From Desulfoluna sp942491485 (GTDB taxonomy: Bacteria; Desulfobacterota; Desulfobacteria; Desulfobacterales; Desulfolunaceae), in NCBI GenBank assembly GCA_942491485.1, contig CALOAX010000021.1, positions 1-64,000 of the forward strand: a stretch of DNA of 64,000 nucleotides. The letters are read 5' to 3'. The notes beneath the pieces are model-generated. The model searched no databases, was not told the DNA's origin, and saw only the letters and a program-made list of their open reading frames with translations. Shown piece after piece: positions 1 to 8,626 of this stretch; within the stretch, counting starts at the first letter, position 1, and every line of letters begins with the position of its first letter. Both the position numbers and the translations under genes were made by a program.

Positions 1-69
1 GGAGCATTCGCAAACCTGCTTTCAAGGTTTTTTCGCTACAGTGGATTTGCCACCCTTGCCGCCGGAGGC
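1..69. repeat. capped hairpin element, right part
   Basis: The window opens inside an intergenic mosaic element. The tail of the main hairpin (GGAGCATTCGC) is at 1-11, and the element ends with the cap CCGCCGGAGGC at 59-69, facing the 3' end of the heme-sensor gene. The segment AAGGTTTTTTCGCTACAGTGG replaces the usual short third hairpin. Confidence 0.75.
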
Positions 70-100
70 AAGATAAAGCCTGTTTGATTATCAGCACGCA

Positions 101-1051
101 TCACTTGGAAAGCCCAAGGTCAGGGTACAACTCTTTGATGCAATCCTGGCATATGCCGTGGCTGAACTCCGCCTCGGAGTGCTTCTGGATATAACTCTCG
201 ATCTGGTCCCAATACCCCTTGTCATCCCTGATTCGTTTGCAATGCGCGCAAATAGGAAGAAGCCCGCTCAAGGTTTTCACCTCAGAGAGCGAGGCCTGCA
301 GCTCAGAGATCACGGCACGGCGCTTTGACGCCTCGCGTTTCAACTGGAAATACCCAATTCCAAGCCCCAAAATGCCCACAACCCAAACATAAAAAAGGCC
401 AATGGTCGACTTTTTGATGGCATCACGTTGAATGGCAAACACGGGAGCCGTTGAAACGGACACACTAATGCCACCCCTCAAATCACCCCGGGCATACCCC
501 TGCTCTGCGTGACACTTAAGGCAGGACTCTTCAACCCAAAGGGGGGCCATGTACCGAAAAGTCCCCACATCCCCGTCCATGGCGGTAAACCCCAAAAACT
601 CCGTTCCCTTTGAGGCAAAGCTTCGCAAGGCCCTGACCTCCCATTCATCAGGCACATTTTCAGGACGAATGGGATTCTCGCTTGTGATATGAAACCACAC
701 CTCATGGGTCACCGCGGCAATCTCGCCGATCTCCCGCGTCATGTACGATGGATTGATTTTCGTCAGCACCTGCCCGCTTTGCGTCGTCACATCGCGGTCC
801 GATGCCTTCAAATAGGGGTTTGGCTGTGTTCCGGCTGTCACAGGAACATAAACACCGCCATGCGAGGCGTTCCACGTCCTTGTGGCCACCACCTGCTGAA
901 ACATTGCCCGGCTCTGAAACACCAGGAGCTTGCGGGTTTGATCCTTCTCATTGGTGATATGCCACAGGCACAACCCCGCCATGATACCAGTCCAGACGAC
1001 GGCCGCAATGGCTGCCGCCACATTCAGTATCGATGTCTCTTCTGCCTTCAT
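101..1051 (-). CDS. membrane heme-binding sensor protein (DUF3365 / Tll0287-like) with C-terminal CxxC module
   Basis: This 316-residue protein has an N-terminal membrane helix (about residues 8-30). A periplasmic DUF3365-type domain (about 35-215) carries a single c-type heme motif, CLKCH, near residue 178. A second helix follows (about 218-238), then a short coiled segment and a cytoplasmic tail beginning LSGLLPICAHCKRIRDDKGYW. That tail, with a CAHC pair and a later CQDC pair, recurs at the C-termini of Desulfobacterota signalling proteins and may bind metal. The domain order suggests a redox or gas sensor. No kinase or cyclase domain is attached and no operon partner is adjacent, so its output is unknown. 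The ATG at 1051 is followed directly by the membrane helix. Confidence 0.8.
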   Translation of the reverse strand: MKAEETSILNVAAAIAAVVWTGIMAGLCLWHITNEKDQTRKLLVFQSRAMFQQVVATRTWNASHGGVYVPVTAGTQPNPYLKASDRDVTTQSGQVLTKINPSYMTREIGEIAAVTHEVWFHITSENPIRPENVPDEWEVRALRSFASKGTEFLGFTAMDGDVGTFRYMAPLWVEESCLKCHAEQGYARGDLRGGISVSVSTAPVFAIQRDAIKKSTIGLFYVWVVGILGLGIGYFQLKREASKRRAVISELQASLSEVKTLSGLLPICAHCKRIRDDKGYWDQIESYIQKHSEAEFSHGICQDCIKELYPDLGLSK

Positions 1052-1837
1052 ACGTATATCTCATGCTGCGGCACCCTCTTTCCCCTCATGAAGAGATCGA
1101 AACATACCGTGACTCAAAAATCTGCACCATGCCCTTCACATGAAGCATCTTTCCCATGCCCCTTTGCATGGGAGCCCCTGATTTCCATTGCGCGCATATA
1201 CAGCTCCCCGTCCTGGTCCGGATGCCTCCGCCAGTCTGCAGTCATAAGAGAAGATCAATATGGGGTCTGTGATTGGATTAGCGCTGACAATGCCAACTTT
1301 CAGCTGAAAAGTCAACATTGTCAAACACCACAATCTCCAAGATCAAAAGGATTTAGCCCCCATGGCACGCTTACTTGAGAGTCGAAAACTTAAAGGGAAA
1401 GGAACGCGAAGGACCCCAGGCGCAGCCTGGCCCATGCAGGACCACAAGGGGCTCCTGCATGGAAACGGGCCCTCATCGATGGCATGTTTTTTTGGGGGGA
1501 TGATTACCCTTATGTCTCGTGGCTGCATCACATAAAGAGGGGCTTTGCGGGTGAAGGCAATACCTCGTTTCGGTGGGTGAGGGCGAGTCAGATCAACGTC
1601 GCCTCCGGCAACAAGGTGTGCCACCTTGAAAACAGGTAGCGGATGCGCGTTGCCCCCTCGGGGCCTCGGGTAAAATCACAACCGCTTTTCGTGCGGAATT
1701 GCTTTAGGACGGTTTTCACGACCTGTTTGTTCACCTTTTTACAGGCCGGACCGCCGGAGGCACGGGCTGAATAGTTGTAACGTTTCCGTGTCTGGTCACA
1801 CCACAACCGTGTCCACTCTCTTGGCAGGGAGGCGGTA
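1052..1837. other. intergenic region with hairpins and a decayed element
   Basis: No convincing gene was found in this 786-bp gap. It contains two isolated inverted repeats: CCCATGC at 1153-1159 with GCATGGG at 1166-1172, and CCATGCAGGA at 1432-1441 with TCCTGCATGG at 1453-1462. A degenerate double-capped element follows at 1601-1761. Open frames here run through the repeats and lack start signals. Confidence 0.6.
1601..1761. repeat. degenerate double-capped hairpin element
   Basis: The left cap is GCCTCCGGCAA (two changes) and the right cap is a perfect CCGCCGGAGGC at 1751-1761. The AAGGTG/CACCTT hairpin is intact, but the main loop has decayed to CCTCGGGGCCTCGGG. Confidence 0.65.
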
Positions 1838-2599
1838 TCAATGATTATCCCGCCATATCAATGGCACCCGGCCCACGTGCCCTGCGCTTTCAGGCAAATT
1901 AAGGTTATCCAGTTCCAGGGGATTGAGAGCCCATGCCCCGGCAATCCCGATCACGTCCTCTTCACCCGGAAACCTCAAGTCGTCACGATCCCAATACGCA
2001 TCGCCTTCCCCTTCAGGGGGCTCATCGGCAAAAAAATCAAAATCAAGGGTTCGCTCTTCTTCGGTCTGATCCCCCCGGTTCCAAAGGGTAACACCGGTCT
2101 CTCCAAGCCAGGCGTAGGCCCGGGTGATCCGGCCTCGGTCAACCCGTGCCCATGCGTGAAACTCTACCACACGGTGGGTGGCGAAGAAAAACACAGAATC
2201 ATACCTCTGCCCCAGAGCCTCTAACACGGGGGAACACCTGTCGGGTCTCCTTGAGTCCCCACAGTCCGCCAGGACCGCCCCGACGACAAAGACCCACCCC
2301 TCCACCGAAGGAGATACAAAAACATGGGTATCATAATGGTCGTATGACGCAGTCAAACCGCTGCACCAGTTTGCAGGGAGCAGCTCATCAAGTCCCAGAG
2401 TCTCAATGACCCCACTCGAATCATCCGTCTTGATGGCGAACCACGCATTCTTGTACCCGAAGCCCATGGGGCTATCCGGTGTGGCATCCAACACCAGAGA
2501 AGAGCTCGCGGGGACAACCGTCCCCTCCTTGCTGCGGTGCATGACAAGCACGACAAGAATGACGACAACAACGGAAACAGCAAGTGACGTCAAATCCAT
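1838..2599 (-). CDS. hypothetical membrane-anchored protein
   Basis: This 253-residue protein starts with one strongly hydrophobic helix (residues 4-20, VSVVVVILVVLVM). An acidic soluble domain follows, with an aromatic-rich core (GFGYKNAWFAIKT) and a very acidic stretch around 190-215. I do not recognise the family. It may be a single-pass protein or a lipid-anchored-like protein facing the periplasm. The PfpI-family gene lies 15 bp upstream on the same strand, so the two may be co-transcribed. The ATG at 2599 is preceded by AAGGAGG in the complement. Confidence 0.6.
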   Translation of the reverse strand: MDLTSLAVSVVVVILVVLVMHRSKEGTVVPASSSLVLDATPDSPMGFGYKNAWFAIKTDDSSGVIETLGLDELLPANWCSGLTASYDHYDTHVFVSPSVEGWVFVVGAVLADCGDSRRPDRCSPVLEALGQRYDSVFFFATHRVVEFHAWARVDRGRITRAYAWLGETGVTLWNRGDQTEEERTLDFDFFADEPPEGEGDAYWDRDDLRFPGEEDVIGIAGAWALNPLELDNLNLPESAGHVGRVPLIWRDNH

Positions 2600-2614
2600 T
2601 TCAGCCTCCTTCGG

Positions 2615-3208
2615 TTATTCTCTTTCCGCCTTACACTCCCAATCAAACTCCATCTGCCGGGCCGTTATTTCCGCAAGTTCCAGGCTGTGGAGCCTGCCGA
2701 CCAGGTGCAGACTCATGTCGATGCCGGCTGAAATACCGGCAGAGGTCACCACAGAGCCCTGATCCACCCACCGGATCGACTCCTGAACCGTCAGGCCGGG
2801 GTAGCGCGTTCGCAGGTCGGAAATGTCCTCCCAGTGCGTGGTGACGGGGCCAGAAGAGAGCACCCCTGCTTCAGCCAACAAAAAAGCCCCGGTGCACACT
2901 GAGGCCACCAGCTTCGTTTTTTTTGCCTGCTCGGCAATCCAGTCGATGACCTTGAGGCTCTCCAGCTGATTGGTGTGCACACCGCCTGCGACGATCAACA
3001 CGTCAACGTCCGGGTGGTTGTGAAACCCGTAAGATGGATTCACACGGAACCCGCCCCGGGCGTTCACGGTTTCGCCTGTTTCGCCGATCAGGAAAACGTG
3101 AAACAGCTCCTCTGAGGCAGAGAGCCGAGACGCCGTAGAAAAGACCTCAAAGGGTCCGGAAAAGTCGAGGACTTCAGCCTGGTCGTAGATGTAAATGCCG
3201 ATGTTCAT
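2615..3208 (-). CDS. DJ-1/PfpI family protein (isonitrile hydratase-like)
   Basis: The protein is 197 residues if started at the ATG at 3208; a GTG at 3247 would add 13 residues that are not part of the fold. The DJ-1/PfpI fold is clear, with the nucleophile-elbow cysteine in ASVCTGAFLLAEAGVL followed by TTHW. That combination is typical of the GATase1_PfpI_2 group, which includes isonitrile hydratase and the N-terminal halves of AraC-type regulators. No HTH domain follows, so an enzyme or small-molecule-binding role is more likely. The substrate cannot be inferred. It probably shares a transcript with the downstream hypothetical. Confidence 0.75.
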   Translation of the reverse strand: MNIGIYIYDQAEVLDFSGPFEVFSTASRLSASEELFHVFLIGETGETVNARGGFRVNPSYGFHNHPDVDVLIVAGGVHTNQLESLKVIDWIAEQAKKTKLVASVCTGAFLLAEAGVLSSGPVTTHWEDISDLRTRYPGLTVQESIRWVDQGSVVTSAGISAGIDMSLHLVGRLHSLELAEITARQMEFDWECKAERE

Positions 3209-3274
3209 GGTGTGTCCGATTTGTGAGGGATGTGATGGAGCTGACACCGTGAAAAGACATGGGGGTTGCCGATA

Positions 3275-3847
3275 CTATTTCCCCACCTGCTGCGCCAGCT
3301 GCTTAAGCATGCCTTCGACCTCTTTCGGGTTGCGGATCCGCAGAAACCCCAGCGCCTCCGATTGGCGATCGCCGTCGGAATCGCGCCATGTCCGGCGGGA
3401 AATAAGCACATCCCCTGTCCCGTCCTTTCTCTCTTCCCGGTAGATCTCGTAAAGCGAGTCAGGCGGGTAACTGCGGATGGTCGTCGTTCTGCCCCCCTCA
3501 AAGGTAATGGCCCGCCTGTCGGTGATGACATAGACGGTCCGGAAGGCTTTTTTGTAGGCCCAGATGGGGCTGGAGAGCATGGCAACGCCGATGAGAACAA
3601 ACGGCAGGCCGAACAAGGGAAAAAGGTCACTCCCCTCCTTGAAGTCGGGCACCTGGAATCCCGAGGCCCCGGCCACCCAGAACAGGGCAAAGGCCGTCCA
3701 GGGGATGGCAAAGAGAAAGGCACTGGTGGAGGCTGGCGTGAAGAACTTCGGAACGGGCATATCGATCCAGGTGATACTCTCTCCGGGCTCAAGCTCCCGG
3801 GCGACGGCTTCCTGAAGGTATCGCGAAACAGCTGGACTTGCAGGCAT
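3275..3847 (-). CDS. membrane protein with bacterial PH-like domain
   Basis: This 190-residue protein has a short N-terminal segment, two membrane helices (about 38-62 and 74-94) and a cytoplasmic domain starting FRTVYVITDRRAITFEGG. That arrangement, two helices then a YVITDRR strand, is typical of YdbS/bPH2-like proteins of unknown function. The ATG at 3847 begins MPASPAVSRYLQEA. It lies just upstream of the PfpI gene on the same strand. Function unknown; membrane location is well supported. Confidence 0.65.
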   Translation of the reverse strand: MPASPAVSRYLQEAVARELEPGESITWIDMPVPKFFTPASTSAFLFAIPWTAFALFWVAGASGFQVPDFKEGSDLFPLFGLPFVLIGVAMLSSPIWAYKKAFRTVYVITDRRAITFEGGRTTTIRSYPPDSLYEIYREERKDGTGDVLISRRTWRDSDGDRQSEALGFLRIRNPKEVEGMLKQLAQQVGK

Positions 3848-3948
3848 GACTCACCTCGGTGCCTTCCGGGAAGCCGATTAAATCATCATCCGCGTGACTG
3901 CCGGGATCTTCGTGCCGCCCGTTGTAGAGTAAGGAACTTGCCAGAATT

Positions 3949-4050
3949 TAATTATACACGTTCTGTATGGCCAGCACCGTGCGCTTTGAAAAATGAACGT
4001 TGGACCGCACAGCATTGTGGAAACGCCCGATAACGGTCGATGTATAATTA
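3949..4050. repeat. 102-bp inverted-repeat element
   Basis: Ten-bp perfect inverted arms, TAATTATACA at 3949-3958 and TGTATAATTA at 4041-4050, enclose 82 bp without an ORF. The AT-rich ends contrast with the GC-rich surroundings. It resembles a small non-autonomous element, but only one copy is present in the window. Confidence 0.4.
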
Positions 4051-4096
4051 TTTCACAGCGAGGCCCTAAGGGTGGGATAACAGGGCCAGGATCTGA

Positions 4097-4324
4097 TTAT
4101 CGGTGGCTCCTGTAATCGAAATAGATATACGCCCCCATGAAAATCACAAAAAAAAGGAACGCAAACCGAGGGAGCATCTCAGACATCTCAGCCCATGAAT
4201 TCGGGTCTGAATAACTGCCCGCACTGAGTAACCCACCAAACTTTTTGTGGAGCACATCAATACCTGTGATTATTCCAGCCCATATTCCTGAAAAAAAGAA
4301 GTTCTCTCCGGTGCCGTCAGACAT
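4097..4324 (-). CDS. small single-pass membrane protein
   Basis: This is a 75-residue protein beginning MSDGTGENFFFSG. The start at 4324 is chosen because GGGAGGGG lies about 6 nt upstream in the complement; the longer frame has no ribosome site. There is an amphipathic first half and one membrane helix near the C-terminus (FAFLFFVIFMGAYIYF), ending in a basic tail. Family not recognised. Confidence 0.55.
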   Translation of the reverse strand: MSDGTGENFFFSGIWAGIITGIDVLHKKFGGLLSAGSYSDPNSWAEMSEMLPRFAFLFFVIFMGAYIYFDYRSHR

Positions 4325-4352
4325 CTTCAACCCCTCCCTTCCTATGCATGCA

Positions 4353-4844
4353 TTACGAGCCCATGCTGTTGTTAAGGCGCTTCTGCCCATCCGCCGCAAT
4401 GTGCTCAAAACACGAATCAAGCTCGGTAAACAGATCCCATCGATGGACATTCAACATACCGCATATGCGATCTACGACTTGCAGCTCCAGGGCTTCAACC
4501 CGTTGCCCCTTCCACAGCTTGTCGGAAAGAGCCACAAGCAGCTCTTCTGTGGAACACGCCATCCGCTCCCACTGGCCGTGACTGACACAGACCCTGGCAA
4601 GCTCAGCGGAAACCCCTCGGGAAAGCAGTATCCTCTGCCCCTCTTCCTCATGCAGGTTTCCCGGCCCCGAGAGCTCATCCAGGTGAACCGTTTTGCCCAA
4701 ATCATGCACCGCGATTCCCAGTTCAACCAGTGAATAGTCCAGATCCAAACCAAGCTGCCTGCACTTTTTTATGAGGACGTCACCCGCTTCCCAGACAAGC
4801 TGAACATGCTCGATAAGACGGGCTGGAGCCTTTAACTCCGCCAT
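4353..4844 (-). CDS. HD-domain phosphohydrolase-like protein
   Basis: The open frame extends to 5141, but everything above about 4880 is the capped repeat, so the gene must start within it. The ATG at 4844 (MAELKAPARLIEH) gives 163 residues; an alternative non-ATG start up to 30 nt upstream cannot be excluded. The HD motif is VHDLGKTVHLDEL, preceded by the first metal-ligand region (RLIEHVQLVWEAG) and followed by CVSHGQWE. The order fits a small metal-dependent HD hydrolase. Substrate unknown. The 3' end overlaps the upstream region of the 75-residue protein gene. Confidence 0.65.
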   Translation of the reverse strand: MAELKAPARLIEHVQLVWEAGDVLIKKCRQLGLDLDYSLVELGIAVHDLGKTVHLDELSGPGNLHEEEGQRILLSRGVSAELARVCVSHGQWERMACSTEELLVALSDKLWKGQRVEALELQVVDRICGMLNVHRWDLFTELDSCFEHIAADGQKRLNNSMGS

Positions 4845-4894
4845 CAACTCATATACGTCATGTCGATCTTTGATGACTGACCCCTTCCCTTTGT

Positions 4895-5066
4895 GCCTCC
4901 GGCGGCCCTGCCGGGGGCCAAACTTTTGAAAAGTTTGATAAACAGGCCTGTAAAAATGAGTCTTGGAAACTATCGTTTCAAAGGCGGATGTGATTTGGCC
5001 CGAGGAACGAGGGCCAAAGCGCATCCGAAACCAGCTTTCAAGGTGGCCCACCTTGCCGCCGGAGGC
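4895..5066. repeat. double-capped hairpin element (172 bp)
   Basis: There are perfect caps at both ends (4895-4905 and 5056-5066). Inside are a CCCTGCCGGGGG module with an AAACTTTTGAAAAGTTT hairpin, then the main hairpin with loop GAGGAACGA and paired TTTGGCCC/GGGCCAAA and CGGATG/CATCCG arms, and finally AAGGTGG/CCACCTT. It separates two minus-strand genes and encodes the C-terminal tail of the DUF2809 gene. Confidence 0.85.
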
Positions 5067-5467
5067 AGCTTTTTTATGCTTTGCCCCGGCGTTGACCCGG
5101 CGGTTAAACGCACCCTGCTTCCAATCAGAATAACCACCCACCCCAGGGTATACGCACCAAGATCCATCACATCAAAGGTGGACCCAAGAACGATTCGTGC
5201 AACCTTGACGTCCTGAAGACCAAGAAGCGAAACCAGTCTAAAGTATTGGGCAAACTCCACACAATAGGAAACCAGCAACACACCGAGGGACAGTCGAAAC
5301 ACAGAGACGTTCAACACCGACTTCGCAAGAAAATACAACCAGATTACAGCCAGTGTGTCCCCTAAAAAGGGGCGTATGATGCCATCCCTTAAAAAAACGG
5401 CGATAACAACAAGAACAACAAACAACACCAGACTGATCAAAAACGATCTCACATCAAAACGTATCAC
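4970..5467 (-). CDS. DUF2809 family membrane protein with a repeat-encoded tail
   Basis: This 165-residue frame has four predicted membrane helices. It contains the DUF2809 signature region around VEFAQYF and ARIVLGSTFDVMDLGAYTLG. The family normally ends soon after the last helix. Here about 32 extra residues (from LPPAARWATLKAG to the end) are translated from the capped repeat at 4895-5066, and the stop codon lies inside that element. The tail is probably not functional. The role of DUF2809 proteins is not established. The ATG at 5467 begins MIRFDVRSFLISL. Confidence 0.7.
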   Translation of the reverse strand: MIRFDVRSFLISLVLFVVLVVIAVFLRDGIIRPFLGDTLAVIWLYFLAKSVLNVSVFRLSLGVLLVSYCVEFAQYFRLVSLLGLQDVKVARIVLGSTFDVMDLGAYTLGWVVILIGSRVRLTAGSTPGQSIKKLPPAARWATLKAGFGCALALVPRAKSHPPLKR

Positions 5468-5499
5468 GTGACTTCTTTCTTAGATTATGGGTCAAAATT

Positions 5500-5553
5500 G
5501 CCTCCGGCGGCCCTGCCGGGGGCCAACCTTTTGAAAAGGTTGCCAAACAGACA
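5500..5553. repeat. short capped element
   Basis: Cap GCCTCCGGCGG at 5500-5510 is followed by the CCCTGCCGGGGG module and an AACCTTTTGAAAAGGTT hairpin (arms AACCTTTT/AAAAGGTT). Elsewhere this hairpin reads AAACTTTTGAAAAGTTT, so both arms changed together. Confidence 0.8.
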
Positions 5554-5626
5554 TTATTAACAATTACTACGAGGCAATGGTGTTGGGCTTCATGTGTATG
5601 CAACCGAAACATTTTATGGGCTTATG

Positions 5627-6280
5627 TCAAAAAGAGACCTGCTGAAGGGTTAGCTGAATGGAGACCAAAAGGGCGTCGATAAAGCCCACTGTTTTCTCGA
5701 CACTGTTTGGCATCAAAAGCCACGCAAACCCGCCACAATTCAACATCACAGTCACCCAGAAAACAAACCGAAACGAGACCTTCTTTGTTTTATGACGGAA
5801 TTTTTGCTGGGCAAGTATCGCCCCCGGCCACCCGCCCAGAAGGGAAAACAGATGCAACGTCTTCTCCTGGGTTCGCCAGGAACCGTCCTTTGCCGCCGAT
5901 TTATCCTTTGCGTAAGCAAAATAAGTGATCATGCTGGCCCCCATATACACACAAGGGATCACAGGCGACATCGTGTCTGAAAACCCAAAGGCACACACGC
6001 ACGACAAAAAGAGGGTCGCTCCGATCATGGTGAAAAAACCCCACCCCATGGTCAAGCCCGAGGTCTCTTCCCGGTCCATGTAGGCCACCCGAACCGCACG
6101 CACCCCACGCCGACTGTCCGCAGATAGATTGTACGAAACAACACAGCCCGCCGCCGGACGACGAGAGCGGTTGTTGAACGCCTTGACGTGCACAAACACC
6201 CGGTCCCCGCCGCTGTCGGGCTCAATGAAGCCATACCCCTTGTCATCGTTCCAGTAGGTTATTTTTCCGAGATTGGTCAT
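5627..6280 (-). CDS. cold-shock domain - DUF1294 fusion membrane protein
   Basis: The 217 residues comprise an N-terminal cold-shock fold (1-65; KITYWNDDKGYGFIEP gives RNP1, then VFVHVKAF), two membrane helices (about 75-115), and a DUF1294 domain (about 120-205; YAKDKSAAKDGSWRTQEKTL, then LLGGWPGAILAQQKFRHKT) with a final helix. CSD-DUF1294 fusions are common and are thought to bind nucleic acid at the membrane, but their role is unknown. The ATG at 6280 begins MTNLGKITYW. Confidence 0.85.
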   Translation of the reverse strand: MTNLGKITYWNDDKGYGFIEPDSGGDRVFVHVKAFNNRSRRPAAGCVVSYNLSADSRRGVRAVRVAYMDREETSGLTMGWGFFTMIGATLFLSCVCAFGFSDTMSPVIPCVYMGASMITYFAYAKDKSAAKDGSWRTQEKTLHLFSLLGGWPGAILAQQKFRHKTKKVSFRFVFWVTVMLNCGGFAWLLMPNSVEKTVGFIDALLVSIQLTLQQVSF

Positions 6281-6324
6281 GGGGGTCCTGTAACGATATA
6301 GCTCAATATAAATGTTGAAAAGAA

Positions 6325-6410
6325 GCCTCCGGCGGCAAGGTGGGCCACCTTGAAAGCAAATTGCGGATGCGCTTTGCTCCTCGTTCCTCGGAGCAAATCA
6401 CATCCGCCTT
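6325..6410. repeat. capped hairpin element
   Basis: Cap at 6325-6335, then AAGGTGG/CCACCTT, then the main hairpin in the opposite orientation (loop TCGTTCCTC) with GCGGATG/CATCCGC distal arms. It sits upstream of the cold-shock gene. Confidence 0.8.
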
Positions 6411-6545
6411 TGATTCGGGAACTACGATGGATACGTTTAAAAGCTGTTTATCAAGCCTGTTTTCTTAGCCCAGGAACAAACTGAATAGATACGTTGTCGC
6501 ATTTCTATTGTTGGCGGTTTTTTCAAGCGAGTTGATGGCCTAAAA

Positions 6546-7145
6546 TCAACGGACCCCGGTGATGCTTCTTCCAAAGTAGCGCTTGTGAGAGTTCTCAAGG
6601 GAGTACCCGGCATCCATAGAGGAGAGTTGCTGGCTGGAGAGCCACCGCTGACCGTCGAAATCGAGCTGCGTGTTAACAAGAAAACGCCCACGGCCAAACC
6701 CAACGAAGAGAACAAAGTGATCCAAAGACCACTCCGGATGCTCATCAGGATAGATCTTGATTCCGCACATGACAGGATGGCCCTGCTCGATCTCCCCCCT
6801 GGCCCAGGCCATGAACTCTGAGGCATCCTGGTCTGACTCGTTCCATTGTGTATACGTCACTCCAAGAGCCTTAAGCACATCGTCGATCTCATACACATAC
6901 AAGTCCGCGTGATCCGGATCTCCGACACGATTGATCACGTGTTGCGGGACCTCTCTCCCATAATATGCCATGGCCATCTGAATGCACGCCTCAGCACACC
7001 AGCCAACGCCGGGATCAGGGCGGTTTGAATCCCACGCACGGTCCGGAATGCCCAAATTGACGACGTCATCTGCCAGAAGGGTGCCCGCGCTGCCAAACAA
7101 CACAACGACCAGAAGCAGTACCCGGGCAATGTCAAACGATCTCAT
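6546..7145 (-). CDS. secreted papain-like (C39-type) cysteine peptidase-like protein
   Basis: The 199-residue protein has a Sec signal peptide (about 1-25, ending near GTLLADD). The mature domain has the catalytic Cys region (GWCAEACIQMAMAYYG), a His in LDHFVLFVGFG and an Asn/Asp strand (FLVNTQLDFD), as in the Peptidase_C39_2 group. No substrate-binding or anchor domain is attached. The protein probably acts in the periplasm. The ATG at 7145 is followed by a basic-hydrophobic leader. Confidence 0.65.
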   Translation of the reverse strand: MRSFDIARVLLLVVVLFGSAGTLLADDVVNLGIPDRAWDSNRPDPGVGWCAEACIQMAMAYYGREVPQHVINRVGDPDHADLYVYEIDDVLKALGVTYTQWNESDQDASEFMAWARGEIEQGHPVMCGIKIYPDEHPEWSLDHFVLFVGFGRGRFLVNTQLDFDGQRWLSSQQLSSMDAGYSLENSHKRYFGRSITGVR

Positions 7146-7294
7146 CTATTCACTGACCTTTTGTTGCTGAACGCCTTTTTCAGGGGCCGAGCGGCAAGTA
7201 CCTAAAACGACCGCTGAAAGAAATGGTTTGTATTTGTTTTATCCTTCATAAAACCGCGCAGTAAGCCCGGTCCCACTGCAAAAAAATATTAGTT

Positions 7295-8521
7295 TCACCT
7301 GGGGGTGTGATAGAGCATTACCGCCAGTTTAACGATTCGATTTCTATCATCATTCAAATGAAACTCATAATTACGCCAAGTTTCATCCTTTTCATTTACA
7401 AATTTGAGTGCATTTGGATGTTTCAGCGTAGCCTCTTTAGCGGTGTCAACAACGTTAGTGAAGTCCTTATTTGGAACAAACATAATGACAGCTGCTTTAG
7501 AATCCCTCCATGTAAGGTATCCCAGTAGCTGACTTATCGTAGAAAGAAAACTTTTCTCACCTCTCCAAAATTTACACTCACCGATAAAAATATTTGTTCC
7601 TTCGTGCCTAAGTAATATGTCTGTTTTGCCTGTCTTATTAAATGTTTCGCCCGTAGCTGAACCTTCAAAATTTGGCTCCAACATCATCAAGAAATGGTCT
7701 CTAAGATGTTCTTCCTCTTTTCCAGCATACAAACTGGGCAGTCTTTCAAATTCCTTACCCACATCGTGAATCAATTTCAGAATTTCATTATAGGTTGACT
7801 GATCTAAAGAGGGCTCAGGAGTGAATCCAGAATTTTTGACCGGAGGTTTACTTAATACAGCCCTTTTACGTTTCTGCGGTGCTGAAACGGAAAAGGTCTC
7901 GGATACTGTAGAAGACTTTTTGATAGGAACACCTAATGAGGCTAACACACCTGAGCTTTTCTTTATCCTTTCCTTTCTTGAATGAAATGCTGATCGAATA
8001 CGCGGCTCAATACTTGCGTTAGAACTATCGACTTCAGTCCTTACGTTCTCACACTGCTGCATGATGCTTCGAATATTCGAGTCCTTCTCTCGAACTATTT
8101 CATCAGCATTATCTCTAAAGTTAATTATCTCGAAACAGAATTCATCTTTGTTAACTTCAACCTCCATAGACCACATAATTCTGCTACTAGGCATGCAGTG
8201 TATGAGTTGGATATTACCACTAATTGGGACATGGAATTTTATAACATCTTTTTTGTAGGAACTACCGCTGTGCACGTAGAAAGTGTTAGGGAAATACTCA
8301 GCGGGAATCATTTGCTCACTTGAAGATGCGTAAATGTCATCGACATGAATTTCAATACTTTCAACCATAGCCTCGGAAACCTTATGAGCTATGTAGTCGT
8401 CTTCATTAACATTTAATATATAGTCGTCACTTTCCGACTCTATAGAACTGACAACATTGCTTTTCACGGCTTCAAGAAAATCACGAAGTTCTCTTTCTGC
8501 AAAAATCTTACTTTTTCTCAT
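7295..8521 (-). CDS. PD-(D/E)XK nuclease-like protein
   Basis: The 408-residue protein has a helical N-terminal half of unknown fold, a basic linker (about 190-235) and a C-terminal nuclease-like domain (about 245-400). The nuclease core is readable as GKTDILLRHEG, IGECKFWRG and ISQLLGYLTWRDSKAAV: a D, an ExK-type ECK and a motif-IV Gln. The gene is much more AT-rich than its neighbours, which suggests recent transfer. It may belong to an anti-mobile-element system, but no methylase, helicase or specificity subunit is nearby. The start at 8521 follows GAGGGAGT in the complement. Confidence 0.65.
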   Translation of the reverse strand: MRKSKIFAERELRDFLEAVKSNVVSSIESESDDYILNVNEDDYIAHKVSEAMVESIEIHVDDIYASSSEQMIPAEYFPNTFYVHSGSSYKKDVIKFHVPISGNIQLIHCMPSSRIMWSMEVEVNKDEFCFEIINFRDNADEIVREKDSNIRSIMQQCENVRTEVDSSNASIEPRIRSAFHSRKERIKKSSGVLASLGVPIKKSSTVSETFSVSAPQKRKRAVLSKPPVKNSGFTPEPSLDQSTYNEILKLIHDVGKEFERLPSLYAGKEEEHLRDHFLMMLEPNFEGSATGETFNKTGKTDILLRHEGTNIFIGECKFWRGEKSFLSTISQLLGYLTWRDSKAAVIMFVPNKDFTNVVDTAKEATLKHPNALKFVNEKDETWRNYEFHLNDDRNRIVKLAVMLYHTPR

Positions 8522-8626
8522 ACTCCCTCGAAATTATATAGAAGCTAACGTCACAAATCACGGGCCAGGCGGCGAATAAAGAAAGCGGCCAGTGAATGAA
8601 AAAGGTTGATAAAAGAAAGCCTTCAA

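Noticed and set aside
4895..5066. Integron attC-like cassette sites
   Set aside because: The capped hairpins lack the GTTRRRY core and no tyrosine integrase is nearby; genes flanked by them are not in a cassette arrangement.
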